Positions 1 to 8,427 of a stretch of 35,650 nt of DNA are shown piece by piece. Under the pieces are notes generated by a model. It saw nothing but the letters and a program-made list of their open reading frames with translations, did not search any database and was not told the DNA's origin. The position numbers were made by a program, and so were the translations under genes. Numbering within the stretch: position 1 is the first letter of the stretch; each line of letters opens with the position of its first letter. The stretch is taken from assembly GCA_903915465.1 (NCBI GenBank), contig CAIWTA010000022.1, positions 1 through 35,650 on the forward strand, read 5' to 3'. Source of the DNA: an uncultured Bacteroidales bacterium. Lineage in GTDB: Bacteria > Bacteroidota > Bacteroidia > Bacteroidales > FEN-979.

Positions 1-99
1 AACATCAAAACAGATAATAAAAAAGTTCTCGCTAATTTTCGCATAAAAGGACTCTGATTCATGCAGAATTAGTAACTGTTTGTTTTTTGCGAAAATTTG

Positions 100-144
100 C
101 ATTTCGATCAGCGTAAATCTGCGGGAAAAAAACACAATTCCCGC
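100..144. repeat. Dispersed-repeat-like motif with hairpin, downstream of the PorE-like gene
   Basis: The stretch around 106-127 reads ATCAGCGTAAATCTGCGGG, which resembles the ATCTGCGTAAATCTGCG-type intergenic repeats seen in many Bacteroidota. Immediately after it, GCGGGAA (121-127) pairs with TTCCCGC (138-144) around a 10-nt A-rich loop. The hairpin lies 28 nt beyond the stop codon of the minus-strand gene ending at 172, but no U-run follows it on that strand, so a terminator role is uncertain. Nothing else is recognisable in positions 1-171. Confidence 0.4.
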
Positions 145-171
145 ATATTCAATATGTACTCACCCTTGAAT

Positions 172-2124
172 CTATTTTGATAAAATACGAAACTCAGTCC
201 GGCGGTTATTCGCCCTGCCCTGTTCAGTTTCGTTGGTATCGATGGGTTTCGTCATTCCATATCCATTATATGAAAGACGTTCTGCAGCGATACCATGTTG
301 AACCAGGTAGTCATAAACAGCTTTGGCACGATTTTTCGAGAGCACCACATTATGGTCGGCTGCTCCCTGGTTGTCGGTATGTCCGCTGAGTTCTGAGTGG
401 ATATCCTTATTGGCAGTCAGGAAGGTGACTAATTTTCCAAGTTCCGTGCGTGATTCCTCTTTGAAGTCATATTTATCCGTATCGAAGAAAATATTTTTCA
501 GAATGACGGTCTCCCCTATCCGGATCTCCTGCAAAGGAATGTTTTTGATAAATGGAAGTGCCTTTGAACTCAGACCTTTTAGTTCAAAATGATCAGAGTA
601 GAACAAATAACCATCTTTTGAAACATTCAAAGCATAATTTTTATCAACAGGAAGAGACAATAAGAATTCACCATTTACAGGATCCGAATTCGCATTAACA
701 ACTGTTTTATTTGTAGCCAGGTCGATCAGTTCAAATTTCGCTTCGAGCCGTTTTTTCGAATCCCTGTCAAAGACGATTCCTTTCATATAAGTTGCTTTCC
801 CGGGGCGGGCTTCCGGGTAAAGTATGAATGTGTATATATCCTGCTTACCTTTTCCTCCTGCTTTGTCAGAAGAGCAATAGGCCAGCTCACCGTTTGCATT
901 GACAACAAGTGTAATCTCGTCAGCAAAAGTATTGATCGGATAACCCATATTAACAGGTTTCATCCAGTTACCGTTTGCATCTTTCCTCGAATAATAAAGA
1001 TCCAACCCGCCCATACCGGGATGTCCCCTGGAAGAAAAGTACAGAGTTTGGTCGTCAGGATGAATAAAAGGCGCCATTTCCGGCATTGTAGAATTGATGG
1101 AATCCCCAAGGTTAACCGGCTCCGACCAATTTCCATCCTGCTGTAATTCTGTCCTCCAGATATCTGAACTTCCTTTACCTCCTTTGCGTTTACTTGAAAA
1201 GTATAGCGTCTTTCCATCGGATGAAAATGAAGGTTGTGAATCCCATTGAGGTGAATTTACAACAGGGCCCATATTCAACGGGATCGACCAGCCATCACCA
1301 TCTTTCTTTGCCCAGTAAAGATCGCAGCTTCCATATCCGTCGGCACGTTCACATGCAGCAAAGAAAAGGAACTGCCCGTCAGGTGATATGCATAATGCTC
1401 CTTCATTTCCGAAAGTATTTATCGGAGCGCCCATATTTCGTGCTTTTCTCCAGATACTGTCGATCCGGGCAGCACGATAAAAATCTTCATTGAATTCTGA
1501 AGTATGTTCTACCAGTTCACTGCTTCTGAGAAGTTTTCGTGTAAAATACAAACTCTGGTCATCTGTAGTTATAGCATTTACGTACTCGTCGTCACCTGTA
1601 TTGATGCTATCACCGAGATTAACCGGATCAAACGGCACAGGATGTTCCATGGCATTTATCCCGAAATCACACGATTTAAGATTATTCCTTGCTTTTGATT
1701 GTTTCTCCGCTGTGATCTCCTGAGATTGTAGAAATTTCAGATAATCTTTTCTTGAATCCTGGTATCGACCGATGGCAAGCTCAATGTTAGCGGTAATATA
1801 ATAAAGCTGGGGAGAAAATTCAGGATTGATGCTAAGGGCTTGCTTATAGCAGTTCAAGGCATCTGGAAATTGCTGTTCTTCCGCCTGGATATCACCTTTC
1901 AGGATAAATGCTTCAATGAAAAATGGATCATCTTCAGTAGCTTTATCTAATGCTTTCATGGCTTTTTCAAAAGCCTTACCATCATAGAATTCGACTGCAT
2001 CCATAAAATAGCGAAAAGCTTTTTTGGAGTTGGTCTTTGGAATTTGTGTCTGTCCAAAAACAGGAATAACAAAAGATGTGGAATACAAAAATATAAGCAA
2101 GAAAAACACAAACCTGGTTTTCAT
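172..2124 (-). CDS. PorE-like envelope protein (TPR, PD40 beta-propeller, regulatory fold, OmpA domain)
   Basis: The protein is about 650 aa. I chose the ATG at 2124 because it opens directly into a signal peptide (MKTRFVFFLLIFLYS... ending near VFGQ); the reading frame stays open upstream to 2244 but that part does not look like secreted-protein sequence. In order there are: TPR-like helices (about residues 30-140), several PD40/WD40-like blades with repeated LYFSS and SPDG-type motifs (about 175-430), a carboxypeptidase-regulatory-like beta domain (about 450-530), and a C-terminal OmpA peptidoglycan-binding domain containing FFDTDKYDF, SGHTDNQG and LSKNRAKAVYDYL. This is the architecture of PorE, the T9SS component that anchors to peptidoglycan in Porphyromonas. 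Bacteroidota carry several paralogues of this design, so the exact orthology is unproven. A T9SS cargo gene lies at 8428. The gene follows the restriction-modification cassette on the same strand. Confidence 0.8.
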   Translation of the reverse strand: MKTRFVFFLLIFLYSTSFVIPVFGQTQIPKTNSKKAFRYFMDAVEFYDGKAFEKAMKALDKATEDDPFFIEAFILKGDIQAEEQQFPDALNCYKQALSINPEFSPQLYYITANIELAIGRYQDSRKDYLKFLQSQEITAEKQSKARNNLKSCDFGINAMEHPVPFDPVNLGDSINTGDDEYVNAITTDDQSLYFTRKLLRSSELVEHTSEFNEDFYRAARIDSIWRKARNMGAPINTFGNEGALCISPDGQFLFFAACERADGYGSCDLYWAKKDGDGWSIPLNMGPVVNSPQWDSQPSFSSDGKTLYFSSKRKGGKGSSDIWRTELQQDGNWSEPVNLGDSINSTMPEMAPFIHPDDQTLYFSSRGHPGMGGLDLYYSRKDANGNWMKPVNMGYPINTFADEITLVVNANGELAYCSSDKAGGKGKQDIYTFILYPEARPGKATYMKGIVFDRDSKKRLEAKFELIDLATNKTVVNANSDPVNGEFLLSLPVDKNYALNVSKDGYLFYSDHFELKGLSSKALPFIKNIPLQEIRIGETVILKNIFFDTDKYDFKEESRTELGKLVTFLTANKDIHSELSGHTDNQGAADHNVVLSKNRAKAVYDYLVQHGIAAERLSYNGYGMTKPIDTNETEQGRANNRRTEFRILSK

Positions 2125-2267
2125 GGAACCTGTTGGTATGTTAGTATTGCACATCCCAGTGGAATCCGGACATAATTTTAACTCTGTGTTATCGGCAACT
2201 TTAACCATCGATTGTGTTTCTATCAACCTTAAAAGGAAAATCAAACAGCCAACTCACCTATGTCAAT

Positions 2268-3212
2268 CTATCTTACCCAAACAGGAATTGACTCATGTAT
2301 TTGCTGATACCAAACACTTTCATCATCCAAGGATAAATTTTTCTGAATGAGATCGTCCAAGAATGACTTCAAGAATTTTGAGTTGTTGAAACTTTTATCT
2401 TTTGCAATTGTAATGAACGAAACAAACTGATTTAGATTCATTGGAACAATTCTTGTTTTACCACCGTATAATTTCGTGTTCATTCGGTTTAGGTTGAAAA
2501 AATGTGCTAAAGCACCTTCACTAATTTTCGGTGCGACAAACAAACAATAAACAGGAACATCAGAATTTCTTTGCAAGTTTCCGAAATGACGCGCAACAGG
2601 TTCTCCTTCCATTTCATACTGTTTGTTTCCGCTTGACATTGTTACCTCAATAATCATTTTAAATCCATCATACTCTGCTTGAATATCAGGCATATTGCCG
2701 AGAGCAGGATTCAACGGAACTCCATCCAGATCCAAAACAAAATTTCCTTTGATTTGTTTAGCGAAATTAATCATAACCATTGCTCTCCAAATATTCCATT
2801 CCAAATAAAGGGGCGGATCTGGAACTTCCTTCTTCTGAATTTTTCCGAACACATCAATAATATCATCAAACTCTTGATAATTTTTCAAAGCAACTTCTGT
2901 TTCTTCAATCGCAGCAGAAATCAACTTCTTTTCAGTTGCCTCCAATAAATCTTTCAATGACTCGATACTTGCAGTTGAATCAAACTTCACAGACAATTTT
3001 GAAAGTTGTTTTTCAAGATATTTTCTATTATCAGTCAGCAACAATAAAGAATCCGGATTGAAAAGATATTTTTTGTAATCTTTTTCGTTTATTAAGATAT
3101 TAGCTTTTCTATCAACTTTCTTTAGAACATAATCGACTTCAAGAGTACGAGACGGGGCAATAATCATTCGGTAAGTTTTTTTTTCAAATGAAATGAATTG
3201 AGTTGCTCTCAA
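2268..3212 (-). pseudogene. AlwI/BstNBI-family restriction endonuclease, C-terminal (cleavage) part, frameshifted from the N-terminal part
   Basis: This 314-aa reading frame starts only with a TTG codon, and its frame is open and meaningful further upstream (GNHIDNADAFIRYL in frame just before it). It is therefore best seen as the second half of one gene. It carries the nuclease core: LEW (E138), MPDI (D176), EVT (E189) and EGEPV (E202). The spacing E-38-D-13-E-13-E matches, from memory, the catalytic Glu418/Asp456/Glu469/Glu482 of the nickase Nt.BspD6I/N.BstNBI, which supports the AlwI family (Pfam RE_AlwI, type IIS enzymes for GGATC or GAGTC sites). The catalytic residues all appear intact. 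The frame lacks its own DNA-recognition domain, which is encoded in the preceding ORF. It is either an inactivated gene, a sequencing error, or a frameshift-expressed protein. Confidence 0.75.
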
Positions 3213-3949
3213 ATAACGAATAAAAGCATCGGCATTATCAATATGGTTGCCTTTCTTAGTCTTACAAACTTTGCAAGAGAAACATCATCACTCTCACGGG
3301 TTTTAAGGTCATTTGCTTTTATTTCCTCAGCATACACTTTCAAAATTTCATTCGTAAACTTGCCTTCAATAAAAGTCCTACGATTACCCTTAAACTTTGA
3401 AACATCGGTTCTAAACTCTTTTATTGCAGCAACAATAGAATCAAATTTGTTGTTGTGAGTCATTTGAACAAAATAAATTGCAACCTCCATTTTTGAAATG
3501 TTGCCAAGTTCTTTTATTAACCGTAACAATTCTAAATAAGGCTTTACATTAAAACCTCTATCTCGAGGAATTTTATGATATGGAGACGGCAACTGAAATT
3601 TAAAAAGTTGTCGTGCTATTACTTCACTTGTTCTTTTACCACTTAGTAATTGTTTGCCGACTATTGATAAAGCTATTTTGGGCTTTAAGTCAACAAAACC
3701 AAGAGCTTTAGGGGCTCTTGTAATTCTATCTCTTGCTGCAAATGATTTTCTAGCTCCGCTTATGCTTGGAATTCCTCCTTCAAAGAAGTCAGATTCACAA
3801 AGCTTATCATAGAATCCGATCTGAGAATCAATATTCCAATCTTGCCCAGAAAATGAGTCTATTAATACCTGAATTTCAGGAATGATTTTCTCAATGGTTC
3901 GTGGAGAAGTAAAAGCGAATATTGTTCTTGTCTTATTTAGATTTGCCAT
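3209..3949 (-). pseudogene. AlwI/BstNBI-family restriction endonuclease, N-terminal (recognition) part
   Basis: This 246-aa reading frame starts at ATG 3949, 17 nt inside the end of the methyltransferase gene, so translation is probably coupled. The segment SFAARDRITRAPKALGFVDL and the helical region after it are typical of the DNA-recognition half of AlwI, MlyI and BstNBI enzymes. The last 15 or so residues (from about RLRK onward) turn hydrophobic and unlike the family. Reading one base back at that point gives RLRKGNHIDNADAFIRYLRA, which joins smoothly to the downstream ORF. The combined product would be about 560 aa, close to the length of family members (about 550-600 aa). The break lies near 3250-3256, at an A/G-rich run. 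Confidence 0.75.
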
Positions 3950-4955
3950 TCAAAAATAATTTTGTCATTGCTTCATCATCTGCCAAGGCTGATGAATTTT
4001 GATAAATGTCAGTTTTTGATTTCAAAAACTGTTGAACCCTTTCCTTGGAAACTGAAATTGATTTATCGGAAATATCACAACCTAAAAACCTGCAGTCAGA
4101 TTTTATTGCTGCAATAGCCGATGAACCACTTCCAAGAAATGGGTCGCAAACGACAAAATCTTTTTCTGCACTTCCTATCAACATTAGTTCAAAAACCTCT
4201 GTAGGTTTTTGCGTAGGATATTGCGAGGAATTAACTCTTTTTATTTTCCAGACATCAGGAATGTTTTTTGAATTCAAGTGCCGTTTTCCCTTGCTTGCAA
4301 ACAATATAAATTCGTGCCTACGTCTGAAATAGTGGCCAAGTCCAATGTTTACTTTGTCCCAACACAAAACATTTTTTACTTCAAAGATATCACGAGCAAT
4401 TGGAGCAAGTGATAACAGGGAGAAAGAGTCAAACATTATGTAAATGTGACGATTGTTTTTCAAAACACGATAACATTCTTGCAAAAAGGTTTTGTAGTTG
4501 TCTTCGGTATCATGAAATTCTTCAAACCACTTTGCTCCATTTTTTCCAGCATCAGAATACTTGCCTATGATTTTTCCACGACCAAGTTTCAAACGCTGGT
4601 TCATTCCCGAATAGGCAGGGTCAGTAATAATTACATCAACACTTGCTGCAGGTAAGTTTTTTAAAAAGTTAATCGCATCGTCTTGAAACAATGAAATTCT
4701 ATTGTTGGCACTTTCAAAAACTGGTTTCTGTTTTGCTTCAATCTTATGACCGTTCAACAAATAAAAAGGTTTGTCATTTTCATAACCGTTTTGTTTTGAA
4801 ACCTGACTTGAAAATAAATCCAGCAGCATTTGATATGACTTCTCTGACAGAGACCCATTCTTACCGACTTTTATTTTGTTGAGACGAATATATTTCTCAA
4901 CATCCTCTTCAACTACTGAGAGTTCATCTATGACATCTTGAACTGTATGAATCAT
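3933..4955 (-). CDS. DNA methyltransferase (N6-adenine/N4-cytosine, beta class) of the R-M cassette
   Basis: The 340-aa protein transfers a methyl group from SAM to a base in the cassette's target site, protecting host DNA. Motif IV is TDPAY (residues 111-115, a DPPY variant), YPTQKP is at 246-251, and the SAM-binding motif I is DPFLGSGSS (271-279). Motif IV before motif I is the beta-class order (Pfam N6_N4_Mtase). Residues 1-50 look like a helical DNA-binding or dimerisation segment. The next gene, an AlwI-type endonuclease, starts 17 nt before this gene ends. Only one methyltransferase is present, although AlwI-type sites are usually asymmetric; it must modify both strands if the enzyme is or was active. 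The target sequence cannot be read from the gene. Confidence 0.9.
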   Translation of the reverse strand: MIHTVQDVIDELSVVEEDVEKYIRLNKIKVGKNGSLSEKSYQMLLDLFSSQVSKQNGYENDKPFYLLNGHKIEAKQKPVFESANNRISLFQDDAINFLKNLPAASVDVIITDPAYSGMNQRLKLGRGKIIGKYSDAGKNGAKWFEEFHDTEDNYKTFLQECYRVLKNNRHIYIMFDSFSLLSLAPIARDIFEVKNVLCWDKVNIGLGHYFRRRHEFILFASKGKRHLNSKNIPDVWKIKRVNSSQYPTQKPTEVFELMLIGSAEKDFVVCDPFLGSGSSAIAAIKSDCRFLGCDISDKSISVSKERVQQFLKSKTDIYQNSSALADDEAMTKLFLNGKSK

Positions 4956-4975
4956 TATTTCCGTTTACTTTGTTA

Positions 4976-4983
4976 CAAATTTA
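4976..4983 (-). promoter_or_regulatory. Bacteroidota -7 promoter element before the methyltransferase
   Basis: On the minus strand this reads TAAATTTG, a perfect TAnnTTTG box, 20 nt upstream of the methyltransferase ATG at 4955. The -33 region about 20 nt further upstream is T-rich without a clean TTTG. The box suggests the R-M cassette has its own promoter, separate from the ffh-folD-queE run that ends at 5142. Confidence 0.45.
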
Positions 4984-5141
4984 GGAAGAATTATCAGAGG
5001 AAAAAAGAAAATTGCCAACACACAACTTGTGCAGTACTAACTTTGTCAAAACACACCTTCAAACGAAGAGCAAGGTCGGAAATAACATCAGATTATATGA
5101 AAATTTCATTAATCCCCGATGTGTTCATACTTAATCTCATT

Positions 5142-5774
5142 TCATGGAATTCTCATGTATTTATGACTCTGAAGAGAAATTTTCCAAATAGGATGAGATT
5201 GAACAAATGTTACAATTTTCGGGATGATAAAATCTCTTACACTCCATTCAGGTTGCAGGATTAAGAAACAATCCTTACCAACTTTTGTTGCGTTTTCCTC
5301 TGCCCAGTCAAAATCAGAAGAATCTTCAATAATTACCTTTATTTCATTGGCCAGAGGAAGAATTTCCTGTACTGGCGGGTTTTCTTTTTTTGGGGAAAGA
5401 CATATCCAATCCCATTTCCCACTTAAATTATAGGCTCCGGAAGTTTCGAGGAAGGTTTTTATCCCTCTCTGATGAAGTTGATCACAAAGAAAATCAAGAT
5501 TATAAAGCAGTGGTTCACCTCCTGTTATAACGATTGATTTTGCCGGGTATAAAGCTGCATGCTCAGCAATCAGCATGGCGGAAACAGGTGGATATTTTGT
5601 AGCATCCCAGGATTCCTTGATGTCGCACCAGCAGCACCCCACATCACAACCACCGATCCGCGCAAAAAAGGCAGGTTTGCCTGCATGAAATCCTTCACCC
5701 TGGATCGAATAAAACTCTTCCATGAGCGGAAGAACTTTCCCCTCCCTGAGTAATATTTCCAATTTTTTATCCAA
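5142..5774 (-). CDS. queE: 7-carboxy-7-deazaguanine synthase (radical SAM)
   Basis: QueE converts 6-carboxytetrahydropterin to 7-carboxy-7-deazaguanine, the ring-contraction step on the way to preQ0 and queuosine in tRNA. The 210-aa protein shows the N-terminal substrate segment EEFYSIQGEGFHAG (19-32) and a radical-SAM cluster motif C43-x3-C47-x2-C50 (CDVGCCWC). It also has TGGEPLLY and a late LQPEW segment, all QueE hallmarks. C48 is an extra cysteine inside the cluster loop. It starts 4 nt after the stop of folD, so it is almost certainly co-transcribed with folD and ffh. No other queuosine gene is visible in the window. Confidence 0.92.
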   Translation of the reverse strand: MDKKLEILLREGKVLPLMEEFYSIQGEGFHAGKPAFFARIGGCDVGCCWCDIKESWDATKYPPVSAMLIAEHAALYPAKSIVITGGEPLLYNLDFLCDQLHQRGIKTFLETSGAYNLSGKWDWICLSPKKENPPVQEILPLANEIKVIIEDSSDFDWAEENATKVGKDCFLILQPEWSVRDFIIPKIVTFVQSHPIWKISLQSHKYMRIP

Positions 5775-5778
5775 AAGG

Positions 5779-6663
5779 TCAGTACTGAATTTCTTTTCTG
5801 GCTGCTTTCAAGGTATTCAGAAGGAGTCCAGCTACAGTCATTAACCCAACACCGCCGGGAACGGGCGTAATGTAGCTACACTTTTTCGAAACCTCATCAA
5901 ACTTTACATCTCCAATGAGACGGTATCCGGATTTTGTCTCTTCTGAAAGAATTCTGTGTATTCCGACATCCACCACAACGGCATCCTTTTTCACAAACTC
6001 TGCTGTAACAAATGACGGTTTCCCCATTGCAGCAATGAGAATATCTGCCCGGGAGGTGATTTCCTTCAGGTTCCGGGTAAAGCTGTTGCAGAGTGTAACT
6101 GTTGCATTTCCGGGATTGGTCTTGCGTGATAACAAAAGACTCATGGGCGTTCCAACTGTATGGCTGCGGCCAAGTACAACGCAATTTTTTCCTTCAGTTT
6201 CAATCCCGTAACGTTCCAGCAGAATCATGATTCCATAGGGTGTGGCCGGCAGGAAAGCAGGAAGGTTGAGCACCATACGACCGATATTGATCGGATGAAA
6301 TCCATCAACATCCTTTGCGGGATTTATTCTTTCTATGATTTTGTGCTCATTGATATGAGCTGGTAACGGCAACTGGACAATAAACCCATCGATTTCAGGA
6401 TCTTTATTAAGGAAATCCACTGCTTCCATTAGTTTATTCTCGGTTATCGCAGCAGGATAACGGTAAACGGAAGAGATGAAGCCCGCTTCCTTACAGGCTC
6501 TTTCTTTGGAAGCAACGTATGTTTCGCTGGCAGGATCAGACCCAACAAGAATCGCAGCCAGGTGAGGTGTATTGATTCCATTGTCCAACATCTCATTCTT
6601 AACCTGAGCAGCAATTTCTGATTTTATTTGATCAGAAATAAGTTTTCCATCCAGCAGTTTCAT
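5779..6663 (-). CDS. folD: Bifunctional methylenetetrahydrofolate dehydrogenase / methenyltetrahydrofolate cyclohydrolase
   Basis: FolD interconverts 5,10-methylene-, 5,10-methenyl- and 10-formyl-tetrahydrofolate in the cytosol, feeding purine synthesis and formyl-Met-tRNA. The 294-aa protein is full length. It has the catalytic Y49-x3-K53 (ETYVASKERACKEAGF), the folate-site motif QLPLPAHI, the DVDGFHPINIGRM loop, the NAD(P)-binding VVLGRSHTVGTPMSLLL, and the C-terminal PVPGGVGLMT signature. It starts 12 nt after ffh and ends 4 nt before queE, forming a three-gene run on the minus strand. Confidence 0.96.
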   Translation of the reverse strand: MKLLDGKLISDQIKSEIAAQVKNEMLDNGINTPHLAAILVGSDPASETYVASKERACKEAGFISSVYRYPAAITENKLMEAVDFLNKDPEIDGFIVQLPLPAHINEHKIIERINPAKDVDGFHPINIGRMVLNLPAFLPATPYGIMILLERYGIETEGKNCVVLGRSHTVGTPMSLLLSRKTNPGNATVTLCNSFTRNLKEITSRADILIAAMGKPSFVTAEFVKKDAVVVDVGIHRILSEETKSGYRLIGDVKFDEVSKKCSYITPVPGGVGLMTVAGLLLNTLKAARKEIQY

Positions 6664-6675
6664 TGTTTTCTTTCG

Positions 6676-8013
6676 TTAAGTATTTTTTTGCATGTTCCGC
6701 ATCATGTTGGCCATTCCTCTTCCTTTGTTTGTGGTCATCATTTTCATCATTCGGCGGGTATCCTCAAATTGTTTTACCAGTCTGTTTACTTCCTGAATGG
6801 TTGATCCGCTTCCATCTGCAATTCTTTTCCGGCGGCCGCCGTTTAATACAGTCGGATCTTCACGTTCTGCAGGTGTCATTGAATAGATGATTGCTTCAAT
6901 GCCTTTAAATGCATTGTCATCAATATCCATGTCCTTTATGGCTTTCCCCATACCAGGGAGCATTCCGATCAGGTCTTTCACATTCCCCATTTTTTTGATC
7001 TGCTTGATCTGAGAAAGGAAATCATTGAAATCAAACTGGTTTTTGGCTATTTTTTTCTGAAGTTTTTTTGCTTCTACTTCATCAAATTGCTCCTGGGCCC
7101 TTTCCACCAGAGAAACGATATCACCCATACCGAGAATACGGTCGGCCATACGTTCCGGGTAAAAAATGTCGATAGCGTCCATTTTCTCACCAATACCGAC
7201 AAATTTGATGGGTTTGTGGACAACAGATTTAATTGTGAGTGCCGCTCCACCTCTGGTGTCACCATCCAGTTTGGTAAGTACCACACCTTCGTAATCTAAC
7301 CTATCATTGAAAGCTTTTGCCGTATTGACTGCATCCTGCCCTGTCATAGAATCCACAACAAACAAGGTTTCCTGCGGATTCACCGTTTTCTTGATGGCAG
7401 CGATCTCATTCATCATTTCTTCATCAATAGCAAGACGTCCTGCCGTGTCGATGATAACAACGTTGAACCCGTTCTCTCTCGCGTGAGTGATTGCGTGTTT
7501 GGCAATTTTGACCGGTTCTTTACTTCCTTCTTCAGTAAAAACCTGCACTTCGATCTGCTGACCAAGCACTTTTAACTGGTCAATAGCGGCAGGTCGGTAA
7601 ACGTCGCCGGCAACAAGAAGAGGGTTTCTCCCCTTTTTTGTCTTCAGGTAATTTGCAAGTTTGGCGGCAAACGTGGTTTTTCCAGATCCCTGCAATCCTG
7701 CAATCAGGATAATGGCGGGATCTCCTTTTATGTTAAGGTCGGTTTTCTGACCACCCATAAGTTCTGTAAGCTCGTCGTGAACAATCTTGACCATCAATTG
7801 CCCGGGAGAAACCGAAGTGAGTACATTCTCACCGAGTGCTTTTTCCTTTACATGATCTGTGAATTGTTTCGAAATCTTGAAACTGACATCCGCATCCAAT
7901 AATGCTTTTCTCACATCCTTCAGGGTTTCTGCAACATTGATTTCCGTAATATGACCCTGACCTTTCAGAACTTTGAATGCTCTGTCGAGTTTTTCACTTA
8001 ATCCTTCAAACAT
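6676..8013 (-). CDS. ffh: Signal recognition particle protein Ffh
   Basis: Ffh is the SRP54 GTPase. It binds signal sequences of nascent membrane proteins and 4.5S RNA, and docks with FtsY. The 445-aa protein shows the N-domain helices (1-95), the GTPase motifs GLQGSGKTT, DTAGRLAIDEE and TKLDGDTRGGAAL, and a Met-rich M domain. The M domain contains the RNA-binding signature DPTVLNGGRRKRIADGSGST and ends with RMMKMMTTNKGRGMANMMRNM. It is the first gene of the run ffh-folD-queE. Upstream (8014-8427) is a repeat-bearing gap shared with the divergent gene at 8428. Confidence 0.97.
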   Translation of the reverse strand: MFEGLSEKLDRAFKVLKGQGHITEINVAETLKDVRKALLDADVSFKISKQFTDHVKEKALGENVLTSVSPGQLMVKIVHDELTELMGGQKTDLNIKGDPAIILIAGLQGSGKTTFAAKLANYLKTKKGRNPLLVAGDVYRPAAIDQLKVLGQQIEVQVFTEEGSKEPVKIAKHAITHARENGFNVVIIDTAGRLAIDEEMMNEIAAIKKTVNPQETLFVVDSMTGQDAVNTAKAFNDRLDYEGVVLTKLDGDTRGGAALTIKSVVHKPIKFVGIGEKMDAIDIFYPERMADRILGMGDIVSLVERAQEQFDEVEAKKLQKKIAKNQFDFNDFLSQIKQIKKMGNVKDLIGMLPGMGKAIKDMDIDDNAFKGIEAIIYSMTPAEREDPTVLNGGRRKRIADGSGSTIQEVNRLVKQFEDTRRMMKMMTTNKGRGMANMMRNMQKNT

Positions 8014-8066
8014 AACAATAGAATTTTATTGACGGGATATTCATAAGTATTTTTAAGACTGTTAAA

Positions 8067-8251
8067 ATTTACGATTAATTCGATTTACGATTTACGATTA
8101 TATTGACGATTTTGGATTTACGAATTTCGAACTTTGATTAGTATTAAAAGAGGTATAAGAGAATTATCATTCCCTTACGAATCATGAATAATAAGTCTAA
8201 CATTGCAATCAAAAATTCAATCGAAAATCGTAAATCGAATTAATCGTAAAT
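8067..8251. repeat. Long inverted repeat of the ATCGTAAATC family
   Basis: Positions 8067-8093 and 8225-8251 are exact reverse complements (27 of 27 bases), separated by 131 nt. The arms are built from the word TTTACGATT/AATCGTAAA, which also occurs singly around 8099-8120, twice at 10450-10480 and in a second inverted repeat at 23282-23404. The element sits between the divergent genes ffh and the T9SS protein at 8428. No coding sequence or terminator is recognisable inside it. It may be a non-autonomous palindromic element. Confidence 0.75.
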
Positions 8252-8377
8252 CAATCAAGTCGAAAGATTAAATAAATTATAACCCGTTTCTTAATATCCC
8301 TGTTCTTAATGGCTGGCAAAAGTACGAATTTTCAATGATTTTTTTTTCAACTGCCGTACATTATCAAAAAAAACCTG

Positions 8378-8385
8378 TATGTTTG
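8378..8385 (+). promoter_or_regulatory. Bacteroidota -7 promoter element before the T9SS cargo gene
   Basis: The sequence TATGTTTG is a perfect TAnnTTTG box, 42 nt upstream of the ATG at 8428. No TTTG is found at the expected -33 spacing, so only the -7 half of the promoter is supported. The leader after it is A-rich, as is usual for Bacteroidota genes that lack a Shine-Dalgarno site. Confidence 0.45.
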
Positions 8386-8427
8386 TGCAATTAAAAACTA
8401 AACATTAACCATTAAAATTTAACCACT

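Noticed and set aside
2125-2244. Upstream extension of the PorE-like reading frame
   Set aside because: A signal peptide begins at the internal ATG 2124, so translation from further upstream would bury it.
7601-7800. Search for an SRP RNA or tmRNA near ffh and smpB
   Set aside because: No conserved RNA core was found near either gene; these RNAs are probably encoded elsewhere.
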